From assembly GCF_011043775.1 (NCBI RefSeq), contig NZ_JAAKXY010000001.1:411617-475616 (forward strand): DNA of 64,000 nt. Direction: 5' to 3'. Origin of the DNA: Natronolimnobius sp. AArcel1. Its GTDB lineage: Archaea; Halobacteriota; Halobacteria; Halobacteriales; Natrialbaceae. The translations under genes and the position numbers were made by a program. Below the pieces are notes generated by a model that saw only the letters and a program-made list of their open reading frames with translations, was not told the DNA's origin and made no database searches. This document shows positions 45,261 through 54,969 of the stretch, piece by piece; within the stretch, counting starts at the first letter, position 1; every line of letters begins with the position of its first letter.

Positions 45261-47738
45261 ATGACGGACCTCAGTGAGCGAATCGAGCGGGCGACCGAGC
45301 GTCTCAACGAGACGATCGTCTCCCGTCCGAAGACAGTCGTGATGGTCTTTCTGGTGCTGACAGCCGTGTTTGCAGCCGGAATACCACTTATCGAGACCGA
45401 GACCGATGCGACCGACGCGTTCACAGAGGACTTAGCAGAACAACAAGCCTACGACGCGATCGAAGAGGAGTTCACTGGCCCGTTTACGACCGACGGTGAG
45501 AGCACACAACTCATTCACACGAGTTCGGACGTGCTCACCCGCGAAGAGTTACTTGCCAGCGTCACCGTTCTCGAGGCAATAGACGACCAGTCCGACCTCC
45601 GCATGGAGTCTGCAAGCGGACCTGGTCCGACCGTCGCCGAAGCGATCGATGAGGACGCACAAACGCCAACCGAACAGCGCCAGGTCCTCGAGAGCACAAC
45701 AGACCGAGAGGTCAGAGAGACGGTCCGCGCACTTGGCGAGGAACCGGAATTTGCGGGACTGCTCGCAGACGACTTCAACGAGGGAGAGCCCGCTGCCTCG
45801 GCGTCAATTACTGTCGTCTCACACGACGTTCCCGAGGAGTTCGGCGAAGAAGATCTGACCGATATTCAACTCGAGGTCGAGTCAATCGCCGAAGACGAGT
45901 CGGCAGACATTGTCGTCTTTGGTGAGGGTGTGATGTTCGATGAGTTCGAGAACGTGATCGTCGACTCGCTCGCGATCGTGATGCCAATCGTCGTCTTGCT
46001 CATGTTGGCATTCCTTATCGCAGCCTATCGGGATCCGATCGATCTCAGCCTCGGGCTGTTCTCCCTGTTGTTGACCGTCGTCTGGACGTTCGGATTCCTC
46101 GGCTATGCAGGCATTCCGTTCGATCAGCAACTGATCGCCGTCCCCGTCCTGTTGTTAGCAGTCGGCGTCGACTTCGGGATCCACATCATCAACCGCTATC
46201 GCGAAGAGACTGTCCAGGGGTATGAACCCCTGACGGCGATGCGAACTGCGAACAACCAGTTGATGATCGCCTTTATCATCGTGACGGTGACATCGGTCTT
46301 TGGCTTCGGGGCAAACGTTGTCTCAGATCTCGAGCCGATTCAAAACATGGGAATCGCATCGGGCATCGGGATGGTGTTTACGTTCCTCATCTTCGGCATC
46401 CTCTTGCCGTCGATGAAGCTTCTTGTCGATGACCTGCGCGAACGGTATGGCGTCCCGGAGTTCAACTCGACACCAATCGCCTCGGAAGACTCCTCACTTG
46501 GAAACATATTGACACTTCCTGTGAAAGCCAGTCAGTACGCGCCAACAGCGTTCGTCGTCGTGATTCTGGTTAGCGGCGCAGCAATGGGTGCCTACGGCAC
46601 GGGCGTCGACACCTCCTTCGACGAGGAAGACTTCCTCCCACCTGAAGAGGAGGCGTGGTACGTCGACCACATCCCCGAACCGTTCGCCCCCGGGGAGTAC
46701 ACCTTCACGCAGACGATCAACATCCTCGAGGATCGTTTCGACGCCAACCAGGATGAGACCGTAACGATATTCGTCGAAGGGCCGTTCGAGGAGGAACACG
46801 CTCTCGAGGCCCTTGATCGGGCGAACGACGATCCACCGAGTAGCTTGGCCGTTGCCCCGGGTGGCGAAGCCGACGAGCAGAGTATCATTACGGTGATCCA
46901 GTCGTACGCAGCCCAAGACGAGGAGTTCGCCGAACTCGTCGATCGCAATGACCGCAGCGGGAACGGGGTTCCGGATCGCAATCTCGACCGGATCTATGAC
47001 GAACTGTTCGCATCGCCGGCCGGTCCCGAGGCCGAACAATACCTCACGGACGACCGTCGTGGCGCACAGATCGAGTACGTCATAGACACCGAAGCAACCC
47101 AAGAGGACGCCGCTGAGGACGGCACGGCCTTCGCTGAGGACTTCCACTACTCGGCGACGGCGACCGGCCAGATCGTCATCTTCGACGCGATTACGGGGAT
47201 GATCTTCGAATCCGCGATTGATGGACTTATCCTCGCGCTCGTGCTCTCTGCTGTCTTCCTCGTCGTCATCTACGCGATTCTCGAGCGCCGACCGTTGCTC
47301 GGCATCGTCAACCTGTTCCCGATTGCGATTGCAGTCGCGTTCCTTATCGGGACAATGAGACTGCTCGGCATGCCGTTGAACGCGTTGACAGCAACCATCC
47401 TCGCGATTTCGATCGGCCTCGGAATCGCATACACCGTCCACACCACCGCGCGGTTCATCGACGAGTACAACGCCAACGGCGACCCAGTCGGAGCACTCAC
47501 CACGACGCTGTCGGGAACCGGCGGCGCACTCACTGGCAGCATGCTCACGACATCGCTCGGGACAGGTGCGCTCGCGCTCGCGATCACGCCCGTTCTCGGG
47601 GACTTCGGGATGCTGATGGCGCTGAGCGTGTTCTACTCGTTCGTCGCGTCCATCGTGGCACTCCCGCCCGCACTCTTGCTGTGGGCATCGTTCGACAGCG
47701 CCGAGGGTGGACTGCGAGAACAGATCTTCGCACGCTAA
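45261..47738 (+). CDS. MMPL/RND-family exporter
   Basis: 825 residues in two homologous halves. Each has one membrane helix, a large external domain and then five helices. The first half has VDFGIHIINRYREE, the functional acid in helix 4. The second half repeats the pattern with ISIGLGIAYTVHTTARFIDEY, in which the Asp is not at the same place, so only one half may carry the proton relay. Probable role: export of lipids, carotenoids or toxic hydrophobic compounds, under TetR control. The start codon directly follows the stop of the accessory gene. Confidence 0.88.
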   Translation: MTDLSERIERATERLNETIVSRPKTVVMVFLVLTAVFAAGIPLIETETDATDAFTEDLAEQQAYDAIEEEFTGPFTTDGESTQLIHTSSDVLTREELLASVTVLEAIDDQSDLRMESASGPGPTVAEAIDEDAQTPTEQRQVLESTTDREVRETVRALGEEPEFAGLLADDFNEGEPAASASITVVSHDVPEEFGEEDLTDIQLEVESIAEDESADIVVFGEGVMFDEFENVIVDSLAIVMPIVVLLMLAFLIAAYRDPIDLSLGLFSLLLTVVWTFGFLGYAGIPFDQQLIAVPVLLLAVGVDFGIHIINRYREETVQGYEPLTAMRTANNQLMIAFIIVTVTSVFGFGANVVSDLEPIQNMGIASGIGMVFTFLIFGILLPSMKLLVDDLRERYGVPEFNSTPIASEDSSLGNILTLPVKASQYAPTAFVVVILVSGAAMGAYGTGVDTSFDEEDFLPPEEEAWYVDHIPEPFAPGEYTFTQTINILEDRFDANQDETVTIFVEGPFEEEHALEALDRANDDPPSSLAVAPGGEADEQSIITVIQSYAAQDEEFAELVDRNDRSGNGVPDRNLDRIYDELFASPAGPEAEQYLTDDRRGAQIEYVIDTEATQEDAAEDGTAFAEDFHYSATATGQIVIFDAITGMIFESAIDGLILALVLSAVFLVVIYAILERRPLLGIVNLFPIAIAVAFLIGTMRLLGMPLNALTATILAISIGLGIAYTVHTTARFIDEYNANGDPVGALTTTLSGTGGALTGSMLTTSLGTGALALAITPVLGDFGMLMALSVFYSFVASIVALPPALLLWASFDSAEGGLREQIFAR

Positions 47739-47848
47739 CTGTTCCCGCTCGAGTCACTCTCTCGGTTCGCTGTGTCAGCGCTGGGTTCGACACGACCGGC
47801 TCGAGAATTGAGTTGGCAAGAATCGTTATTAGATCCTTGTCCGATGTT

Positions 47849-48679
47849 ATGGTAGTGAGTCTTCGATCGTTTCTGGACGCTGCTGGGACGCCGAACCATG
47901 CTATTGTAGTCCTTACCACCGAGGTTGCAGCGCCACTCGAGGGGTTGCTCGAAGCGCCGTTCAGTGAGAGCGGTATCGACGTGCACCTCGATTCCGAGAG
48001 CGACCTCAACGTTGGCAGTGGGACCGTTGTCGCACTCGAGCGTGAGAATGCAATCGCCACGGACGAGAGCCTTGCCGTCTTGCTTGAGGATGGAGCGCCG
48101 GTCGCCGCCTCGTCGTTGTCGGAACTGTACGAGACGCTACTTGCGATTAACTCGGATCTGTTTGTTACTGGAACGCGGGGGTTAGGCGAGATCGAACTGC
48201 CGGACCTTCTCGCTGGCCTTGCAGAGACACGACTGCGGCTGCGCGGTTATCCGCTTGCACATAAAGAGAAACTGCTCCTCATTTTGCTCTCACGGTACAT
48301 CGAACAGACTGCCTGGCAGGCCGATGCCGGCACGATTCGGTCGTCATTCCAGCACCTTTCCCGACTCGAGGACGAACTGGGGACGCGACGCGTCTACGAG
48401 CGTCTTGGCGAGACTGGGGTTGACGTTCATGTGTACGGTGTCGCGGACCGGACGCCGACACCTGCGACTGACCTCGAGGCTACGGTCCATACTGGCTCGA
48501 GCGACGAGTACCAAAACGGCTGGTTCGTCGTCCATCGACCACCCGAGCCGACGGCACCGGAGGCGACGCCAGCAGCCTTGGTCTGTCTCGAGAACGGCCC
48601 ACGAATCTGGGATGGGTTCTGGACGTTTGATCCCGAAACCGTCGTTGCCGTCGACGACTACATCGCTGAACGTCTCTGA
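47849..48679 (+). CDS. DICT-domain-like sensory protein
   Basis: 276 residues from the ATG at 47849. N-terminal part (SLRSFLDAAGTPNHAIVVLTT) and centre (LFVTGTRGLGEIELPDLLAGL) lead to a C-terminal DICT-like block (EKLLLILLSRYIEQTAWQAD, then RRVYERLGETGVDVHVYGV and GWFVVHRP). DICT domains accompany two-component and light-sensing proteins. No HTH or kinase domain is present. Frame open upstream to 47681 but this part is the exporter tail in another frame. Confidence 0.75.
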   Translation: MVVSLRSFLDAAGTPNHAIVVLTTEVAAPLEGLLEAPFSESGIDVHLDSESDLNVGSGTVVALERENAIATDESLAVLLEDGAPVAASSLSELYETLLAINSDLFVTGTRGLGEIELPDLLAGLAETRLRLRGYPLAHKEKLLLILLSRYIEQTAWQADAGTIRSSFQHLSRLEDELGTRRVYERLGETGVDVHVYGVADRTPTPATDLEATVHTGSSDEYQNGWFVVHRPPEPTAPEATPAALVCLENGPRIWDGFWTFDPETVVAVDDYIAERL

Positions 48680-48842
48680 AACGGTCTGTCGTACCGAGAG
48701 TGGAGAGTACGAGACCGGAGCTTTTTCAACGGGCCAGCACCGACTCAGTGTCAGTCGAATACACGCAACTGAACTGCATAACAGTTGTGTTACGCATGCC
48801 ATATTCGATACGCTTTTGAGGGATCCAGCCTAACTGCCGGAT

Positions 48843-49550
48843 ATGTCACTGACAACGGAGTCCGCCGTTGGCCCCGACGAACTCGCCGTCTTGAAGCTTC
48901 TGGCGCTCGAGGGCGGGCTCGAGGGCGATCTCAAAATCTCTTGCTCGCGGCTTGCAGATCGTCTCGACGCATCAAACCAGACTGCCTCGAGACGCCTCCA
49001 GCGACTCGAAAGCGCCGGGCTACTCGAGCGCGATACCGTCAACGACGGCCAGTGGGTTGCAGTCACCGAGGCTGGCGAGCGCGCCCTGCACGGCGAGTAC
49101 GAAGACTACCGTCGCATTTTCGAGACGGACGCCGAGGTCGCCCTCGAGGGCACCGTCACGAGCGGGATGGGCGAGGGACGCCACTACATTTCGCTGTCGG
49201 GCTACCAACGCCAGTTCGAAGATCGTCTCGGCTACGAGCCCTTCCCCGGCACGCTGAACGTCGACCTACGCGAGGACAGCGTTCGCCGGCGTAGCGCCGT
49301 CTCCTCGCTCGAGCCGGTCGCGATCGACGGCTGGGAAGACGATGACCGAACGTATGGCCCCGCCGTCTGCTATCCGGCGACGATCGAAACGAGCGATGGC
49401 GACACCTACGAGGGCGCACACACAGTCGCCCCCGAACGCACACACCACGATGAGGACCAACTCGAGGTCATCGCCCCCGACAAACTGCGTGACAAACTCG
49501 CACTCGAGGACGACGACTACGTGACCGTCTCCGTGGGTGATCGCCAATGA
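48843..49550 (+). CDS. ribK: CTP-dependent riboflavin kinase with N-terminal HTH
   Basis: 235 residues. The first 90 are a winged helix ([20 protein letters not shown]). The rest is the archaeal RibK domain ([41 protein letters not shown], split here; key Gly-rich loop and PGTLNV). It makes FMN from riboflavin with CTP. Fusion to an HTH domain is common in archaea and suggests autoregulation by FMN. Overlaps ribB by ATGA. Confidence 0.92.
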   Translation: MSLTTESAVGPDELAVLKLLALEGGLEGDLKISCSRLADRLDASNQTASRRLQRLESAGLLERDTVNDGQWVAVTEAGERALHGEYEDYRRIFETDAEVALEGTVTSGMGEGRHYISLSGYQRQFEDRLGYEPFPGTLNVDLREDSVRRRSAVSSLEPVAIDGWEDDDRTYGPAVCYPATIETSDGDTYEGAHTVAPERTHHDEDQLEVIAPDKLRDKLALEDDDYVTVSVGDRQ

Positions 49551-50275
49551 CTGGCCGTCACGCTGGTCCGCGCTCGAGTTCGAGCGGTGACGCCGAGGCA
49601 ACCGCAACCGATGTGAGCACCGACGCCACCGACGACGCATTCGATCACGCCCTCGAGTCGCTGCGAGCGGGCGAGCCGATTTTGGTCCACGATGCGGCCG
49701 ACCGAGAAGGCGAGACAGATTTGATCTACCACGCCGACGCGGTCACGCCCGACGCGGTTGCCCGACTGCGAAACGATGCCGGCGGCCTCGTCTGTGTCGC
49801 CCTCGGCCACGACATCGCCGAGGCATTCGACCTGCCGTTCTACGTTGACGAAATCGACCACCCCGCAGCGACCGGCCACGAACTCGGCTACGACGATCGT
49901 TCGTCGTTCTCGGTGACCGTCAACCACCGCGACACCTACACTGGAATTACGGACGCCGACCGGTCGAAAACCATTCAGGAACTGGGCGCAGCAGCCACCG
50001 ATCCCGACGCAACTGCGTTCGCGGCGGCGTTTCGCGTCCCCGGACACGTCCACCTGCTCAAAGCCGCGCCGGATCTACTCGCCCAGCGCGAAGGCCACAC
50101 CGAACTTGGCGTTGCCCTCGCCGACGCCGCTAACCGCTCGCCCGCCGTGGTCGTCTGCGAAATGTTGGACGACGAAACCGGCGGTGCACTTGCCCCTGCT
50201 GATGCTCGCGCCTACGCTGACCGCTACGACCTCGCCTACCTCGAGGGCAGCGCCGTTCTCGAGCGATTGGGCTGA
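49547..50275 (+). CDS. ribB: 3,4-dihydroxy-2-butanone 4-phosphate synthase
   Basis: Makes the four-carbon precursor of riboflavin from ribulose-5-phosphate. 242 residues. Motifs: [17 protein letters not shown] (acid loop that binds Mg), [34 protein letters not shown] and the C-terminal [12 protein letters not shown]. The first 35 residues are an acidic, low-complexity extension. Coupled to ribK, so the two riboflavin/FMN steps are made together. Confidence 0.93.
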   Translation: MTGRHAGPRSSSSGDAEATATDVSTDATDDAFDHALESLRAGEPILVHDAADREGETDLIYHADAVTPDAVARLRNDAGGLVCVALGHDIAEAFDLPFYVDEIDHPAATGHELGYDDRSSFSVTVNHRDTYTGITDADRSKTIQELGAAATDPDATAFAAAFRVPGHVHLLKAAPDLLAQREGHTELGVALADAANRSPAVVVCEMLDDETGGALAPADARAYADRYDLAYLEGSAVLERLG

Positions 50276-50285
50276 GCGAGGTCGG

Positions 50286-50639
50286 CTATTTTCCGCCATC
50301 TACCTCGAGTCCAGTTTCGCTCGAACTCGTGCCGCTTCGATACACTGCATACAGGATTAAGACGGCAATCATGAAGTCGACGCTGTGTTCGATGAGGTGA
50401 TGTACGCCCATCGGTATGAGGCCGAACATCGTACACAGCCCGATCACCGAACGAGCAACCAGCAGACCGAGAACGATCGTAATCAGCAGGTACCGCTGTG
50501 AGCGTCGCCTCGAGTAGGCAACAAGGCCACAGCCAAAGAGAATCGTCGTTCCGAGTACCGCCAGAACGATGATGCCGAGCAGTACCGGTGCGAGTTCCGG
50601 ACTGACCCAATCGGCCTCGAACGGAGTCGTATGATGCAT
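50286..50639 (-). CDS. Four-helix membrane protein of unknown function
   Basis: 117 residues with hydrophobic segments at about 16-40, 50-70 and 78-100, and short polar ends. I cannot name the family with confidence. It is convergent with ribB and divergent from the two-winged-helix regulator at 50865; such pairs of a small membrane protein and a helix-turn-helix regulator are common in haloarchaea. Confidence 0.65.
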   Translation of the reverse strand: MHHTTPFEADWVSPELAPVLLGIIVLAVLGTTILFGCGLVAYSRRRSQRYLLITIVLGLLVARSVIGLCTMFGLIPMGVHHLIEHSVDFMIAVLILYAVYRSGTSSSETGLEVDGGK

Positions 50640-50864
50640 CGCCGCTACCGAATATGGGTGCGAGGTCCACGTATGTGCTTCGGTGCGAGGCCCGGCCTGC
50701 CCATTGACGGCCCGGACGCCGCCATGGCTGCGCTCGCCACAAGATCATCAGGGCGATCAAACCGTCATATGACCCGTTCTCATTTGTCGGGAACGATCAG
50801 AATCCGTTATCAAGGTTCCACGACTAGGCGCAAGTAGCAACCACCGAGTGCCGATTGATTTCCC

Positions 50865-51380
50865 ATGACTACGACTCGACGCCAGATCAGAACACACGTA
50901 CAGGCAAACGCCGGTATCCACTTCAACGAACTCGTCAGGGAGTCAGAGTTCGCACCAGGGCAGATACAGTACCACGTTCGGCGCTTGATCGACAACGACG
51001 ACCTCGTCCGCAGCGAGTTCTACGGCCGTACTCACTACTATCCACCTACATACGACGAATGGGAACGCGCCGCTCTTGCGCTCTTTCGACGCGAAACGAC
51101 CCGCGAACTCGTCGTCTATCTCATCGAGCACGAATCCGCTGGTCCAAGTGACGTCGCCGCCCGCCTCGACATCGCCCGAAGCACGCTCGAGTACCATCTC
51201 GAGCGACTCGTTGAGCACGAGATCGTCGAAAAGTCCTACGATGCACGCAATCGGGTGACGCTCTCGCTTGCGAACCCCGAACGAACTGGCGAACTGCTCG
51301 CAACCGTCGAGCCAACTGTTCCAGACCGACTGGTCGATCGGTTCACCCGCCTCGTCGACGACTTACTCGAGGCTGACTGA
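50865..51380 (+). CDS. Two-winged-helix transcriptional regulator
   Basis: 171 residues with two winged-helix domains. First: IRTHVQANAGIHFNELVRES, APGQIQYHVRRLIDNDDLVR. Second: VVYLIEHESAGPSDVAARLD, ARSTLEYHLERLVEHEIVEK. This architecture is typical of archaeal regulators that sense membrane or metal stress. It lies next to the metal-handling genes at 51536-54940 and may control them or the divergent membrane protein; this is inference. Confidence 0.87.
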   Translation: MTTTRRQIRTHVQANAGIHFNELVRESEFAPGQIQYHVRRLIDNDDLVRSEFYGRTHYYPPTYDEWERAALALFRRETTRELVVYLIEHESAGPSDVAARLDIARSTLEYHLERLVEHEIVEKSYDARNRVTLSLANPERTGELLATVEPTVPDRLVDRFTRLVDDLLEAD

Positions 51381-51535
51381 ACTCGAGACGGTGACTAGCA
51401 CTCTGTTGGAACGAGAAACGGTGGTCCTTATTCTCGAGCAACACGCTGTCGAGACACGAGCTTGAAAGTGTCTACCAGACATATTTTCGAGAGTCGTACC
51501 AGAACAATAAATAGTTGAGACAGAGACACGAGCGT

Positions 51536-52810
51536 ATGGAGCGACGCGTCAAACGACGGCGATTGATACAGGCGATGAGTGGCGGACTAGTAGTCGGTGT
51601 TGCTGGCTGTCTCGGTGGTGACGACGATACCGGCAACGGTGACGACGGAACGGGAGACGATCACGGCGACCACGACGATCATGATCACGACGATGACGGC
51701 GATGACGACACCGAAGGGGATGACGCCCCCGGAAGCGACGGACTCGCGTATGCGTTCAGCCCGGATACAATCGCAATCATCGACCCCGAAGACGGCGAGG
51801 TCGTCGACGAAATCACTGACGGCATCGATGACAACGGCTGGGGCGATACCCGCATCACAGCCGATTACAGCGAAATCTACGCTATCGAGGAATCGCTCGA
51901 TCAGGTGCTCGTAATCGACACCGAGACACGCGAAATCGTCGCGGAGGTCGACATCGGTCCCGATGCAACCCACATGTACCACCCCAACGACGACGAGATG
52001 TGGGCCCACTCGGATGACGAAGGGACATTCTACGTTATCGACACCGAGGACCACTCGGTCATCGAAACCGTCGAATCCGGCCTCGAGGCCGAAGGACACG
52101 GCAAACTGCTGTATCACGAAGACTTCGGCTCGATGGGCTATGCGACAAACGTCAACGATCCCGGCGCGCCCGTGATTGACCTCGAGAACTACGAGCGAAG
52201 TGACTTCATCGAGTTCGACGACGAGGACCAAGGCACCCACTATAAGGCCTACAGCCCAGAAACCGGCCTTGCGTACTTCGAGTACGGTGACGTGACGGTC
52301 GTCGTCGACACCGAAGATGATGAAATCGTCGACGAACTCGAGTTTGCAGGTGGAATGTACCTCACGCCAGACGAGGAGATTCTCGGCGTCCTTGACGGCG
52401 ATCAGGTTCGATTCCTCGACGCCACGAGCGAGGACAGCGAGGAACTCGGCGTCGTCGATGTCGGCGAAGGCCCTGACGCGTTGCGCTACTACGACGGCGA
52501 CGACGGACTGTACGCTTTCACCGCACACACACAGACCGACGAAGCGTCCGTCATCGACGTCGACGAACTCGAGGTCGTCGAGACGCTCGAGGTCGGCGAT
52601 ATCGAGCGCCCAGAGGACGCTCACCACCTTCACCGCTCGGCGGTCGCCGGCGACGAGTACTTCTTCACCCCGGCTGAGGCAGACGGCTTCGTCGCCGTCG
52701 TCGATATGGCTGAACAGGAAGTGGTCGACCACGTCGAGGTCGGAGACGGCGTCGACACCGTCCAGTACGTCGGTGACTCTGGCGTCGGTTATACTGGCAA
52801 GCTTCGATAA
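51536..52810 (+). CDS. Beta-propeller lipoprotein with His/Asp-rich metal-binding segment
   Basis: 424 residues. The N-terminus RRVKRRRLIQAMSGG... followed by VVGVAGC is a Tat-type signal with a lipobox, so it is a surface lipoprotein. Residues about 40-65 alternate His and Asp (DDHGDHDDHDHDDDGDD), a probable metal-binding site. The rest is a YVTN-like propeller (AIIDPEDGEVVDEI; VLVIDTETREIVAEV; FYVIDTEDHSVIETV; VVVDTEDDEIVDEL; VIDVDELEVVETL; VVDMAEQEVVDHV). It resembles AztD-like metallochaperones in overall plan. A TATA-like AATAAATAG lies about 27 nt before the ATG. Followed 3 nt later by copCD. Confidence 0.82.
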   Translation: MERRVKRRRLIQAMSGGLVVGVAGCLGGDDDTGNGDDGTGDDHGDHDDHDHDDDGDDDTEGDDAPGSDGLAYAFSPDTIAIIDPEDGEVVDEITDGIDDNGWGDTRITADYSEIYAIEESLDQVLVIDTETREIVAEVDIGPDATHMYHPNDDEMWAHSDDEGTFYVIDTEDHSVIETVESGLEAEGHGKLLYHEDFGSMGYATNVNDPGAPVIDLENYERSDFIEFDDEDQGTHYKAYSPETGLAYFEYGDVTVVVDTEDDEIVDELEFAGGMYLTPDEEILGVLDGDQVRFLDATSEDSEELGVVDVGEGPDALRYYDGDDGLYAFTAHTQTDEASVIDVDELEVVETLEVGDIERPEDAHHLHRSAVAGDEYFFTPAEADGFVAVVDMAEQEVVDHVEVGDGVDTVQYVGDSGVGYTGKLR

Positions 52811-52813
52811 CCG

Positions 52814-54940
52814 ATGGACCGAGACCCAGCATCGCCCGACCGCCGCCCTGAAACGCGCGCCCGCACCGTGGCCGTCCTTGCAGCCGTCACCCTCGTAGCC
52901 GCACTCGCCCTCTCGAGTCTCGCAATGCCGGTCGCGGCTCACGCCTATCTGAGTGAGACGGACCCCGGAAACGGCGAGCAGGTCGAAACACTGCCCGAGG
53001 ACGTGACGCTCACGTTCTCCGGTGACGGCGTCCAGAACGCGGACATCTCCGTTGTCGATCCCGACGGCGAGGAGGTCAGCGACGACCCTGAGATAGATCC
53101 CGATGATACACAACTCGTCGACGTTCCGCTCGAGGTCAACGGAGACGACGCCCCCGAGGGGATGTACACCGTCGAATGGGAAGTGCTGGCCGATGACGGC
53201 CACACGACCTCCGGCTCTTTCTTCTTCAGCCTCGGCGACGAACCACTCGACCGCGACACCGTTCTCGAGGCGTACGAAGACGATGATGAGGTTGACGACG
53301 AAGTTCCACCGCTCGAAACTGCCGCAAAAGGACTTCTGTTAGTCGCACTCGTCGGTCTCGTTGGCGGACCCGCCGCTGCGGCACTGGCTGTCTATCCCGT
53401 CACCGATCGATTCAACGCCTCGACGCGCGTCCTCGACCGGCGTCTCAAGCGACTACTAGCCGGCACAGCCGCCGTATTGCTCGCGTCGGTGCTCACACTC
53501 GGCTACGTGCAGGCCAGCGCAGTTGGTCCACTGTCACTCGAGACAATCCTCGAGTTCCTGGGAATGCCACTCGGACAGGCGTGGCTCGTACAATTTGTGG
53601 CTGCACTCGCCGTCTGTGGCGCGCTCGCGCTTGGCTTTGCGGGCATCGGTTCTCGGCCCATCTGGCTTGGCGGTACCGCTCTCGGTTCGATCATCGTCGG
53701 CGGGGCAGTCAGTTGGACGAGTCACTCCGCAACGGCGATTGATCGCGTTCAGGGGATGGCCGTCGACTTCGTCCACATCGGCGGCGCGGCGCTCTGGGTC
53801 GGCGGACTCGTTGTCCTCGCGCTTGTCGTCCCCGCAGTGCTCCGGGAAACAGCGCCTGCGGACCGCAGCGCGCTGGCAGCAGGGACGATCCGGCGATACT
53901 CCCTGCTCGCACTCACTGGCGTCACCCTCGCCGGTGCAACCGGCCTCGCGCTTGCCGCCTGGCACGTCCCCTCGCTGTCTGCACTGTCGGACAGCATCTA
54001 CGGCACAGCCCTCTCCGCGAAAACCTTGCTGGTCCTGCTGGCGCTTGGCCTTGGCGGCCTCACACGATTCATCTTGCTTCGCCACCTCGAGTCATCGCCT
54101 GCCGATCGTGGCGGCCTGACCGGTCGACTGTTCGAAACAGGCGACCAACTCCGCGAAGACGGCGGCGAGCCGCCCACCGACAGAGCGACCACCTCATTCG
54201 TTCGCGCTGTCCGCCTCGAGGTCGCCGTTCTCGTCGTCGTCCTGTTGCTATCGGGACTGCTCACATCCGTTCCCACAGCAGCGGTTGTTGGCGGCGAAGA
54301 AGACGACCTCGAACCCGCGACGATCGAGTTGGAAGGCGACGATGTCGACATGCTTCTGACTGCACTCCCCGGTGAGGCCTCAGCCGGCGCTTCAGGCGAG
54401 CAGTTCCACCTCGAGGAGAACGAGCCAATCGTCTTCGAAGTTGCGTTCATCGAGTCAGGAGCTGACGCCGATACCGAGGGTGATGAATCCGATGCCGCCG
54501 ATATCGACTCCGATGAGCTACTCGAGTCCGACCAGACCGTTCGCCTCACGGCCGATGCCGTCGACGGCGATACAACGTTCGATATCGAACTCGAGCAGAC
54601 CGACGACGGAACGTACGCGGCCGTCCAGCCGTTCGCCGATGACGGGAACTGGGATATCCGCGTGACTGGCAGTCCGGATGGGCAGTTCGTCAGTGAGTGG
54701 GTCGAAGCGTACGTGGCAGCCGAAGGAGATCACGATCACGATGATCACAATGGCGCTGATGACCATGATCACGAGCACGACCACGACGATCAGGCCGCAG
54801 CGGATGACTCCGAACACGACCACGACCCAGACACCGACTCGGCGTTTGCCACGCTCCTTCAGTTCGGCGCGATCACTATCGGCATCATTGGGAGCCTCGC
54901 CGTTGTCGTCGAATCCGTCCGACTCCGGGATCGAGGGTAG
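52814..54940 (+). CDS. CopC-CopD fusion copper protein with His-rich tail
   Basis: 708 residues. Signal peptide at about 18-42, cleaved before HAYLSETDPGNGEQV, so the mature protein starts with the Cu-binding His as in CopC. The CopC domain (about 43-145) ends with DDGHTTSGSFFFSL (second His). CopD membrane domain: about eight helices from 165 to 490, with SWTSHSATAIDRVQG and DFVHIGGAALWVGG. An extracellular domain follows (about 495-640). Then comes a His/Asp-rich stretch (DHDHDDHNGADDHDHEHDHD) and one last helix. Probable role: copper uptake or export at the membrane. Confidence 0.9.
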   Translation: MDRDPASPDRRPETRARTVAVLAAVTLVAALALSSLAMPVAAHAYLSETDPGNGEQVETLPEDVTLTFSGDGVQNADISVVDPDGEEVSDDPEIDPDDTQLVDVPLEVNGDDAPEGMYTVEWEVLADDGHTTSGSFFFSLGDEPLDRDTVLEAYEDDDEVDDEVPPLETAAKGLLLVALVGLVGGPAAAALAVYPVTDRFNASTRVLDRRLKRLLAGTAAVLLASVLTLGYVQASAVGPLSLETILEFLGMPLGQAWLVQFVAALAVCGALALGFAGIGSRPIWLGGTALGSIIVGGAVSWTSHSATAIDRVQGMAVDFVHIGGAALWVGGLVVLALVVPAVLRETAPADRSALAAGTIRRYSLLALTGVTLAGATGLALAAWHVPSLSALSDSIYGTALSAKTLLVLLALGLGGLTRFILLRHLESSPADRGGLTGRLFETGDQLREDGGEPPTDRATTSFVRAVRLEVAVLVVVLLLSGLLTSVPTAAVVGGEEDDLEPATIELEGDDVDMLLTALPGEASAGASGEQFHLEENEPIVFEVAFIESGADADTEGDESDAADIDSDELLESDQTVRLTADAVDGDTTFDIELEQTDDGTYAAVQPFADDGNWDIRVTGSPDGQFVSEWVEAYVAAEGDHDHDDHNGADDHDHEHDHDDQAAADDSEHDHDPDTDSAFATLLQFGAITIGIIGSLAVVVESVRLRDRG

Positions 54941-54969
54941 AACGACCCGGAGCTGAAAGCGCCCGTTCG

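Noticed and set aside
46494-47441. 315-codon frame opposite the exporter gene
   Set aside because: Antisense shadow of the MMPL gene; no domain or start signal.
51587-53203. 538-codon frame opposite the beta-propeller gene
   Set aside because: Val/Asp-rich translation arises from the antisense of acidic codons; the plus-strand gene has a signal, lipobox and repeats.
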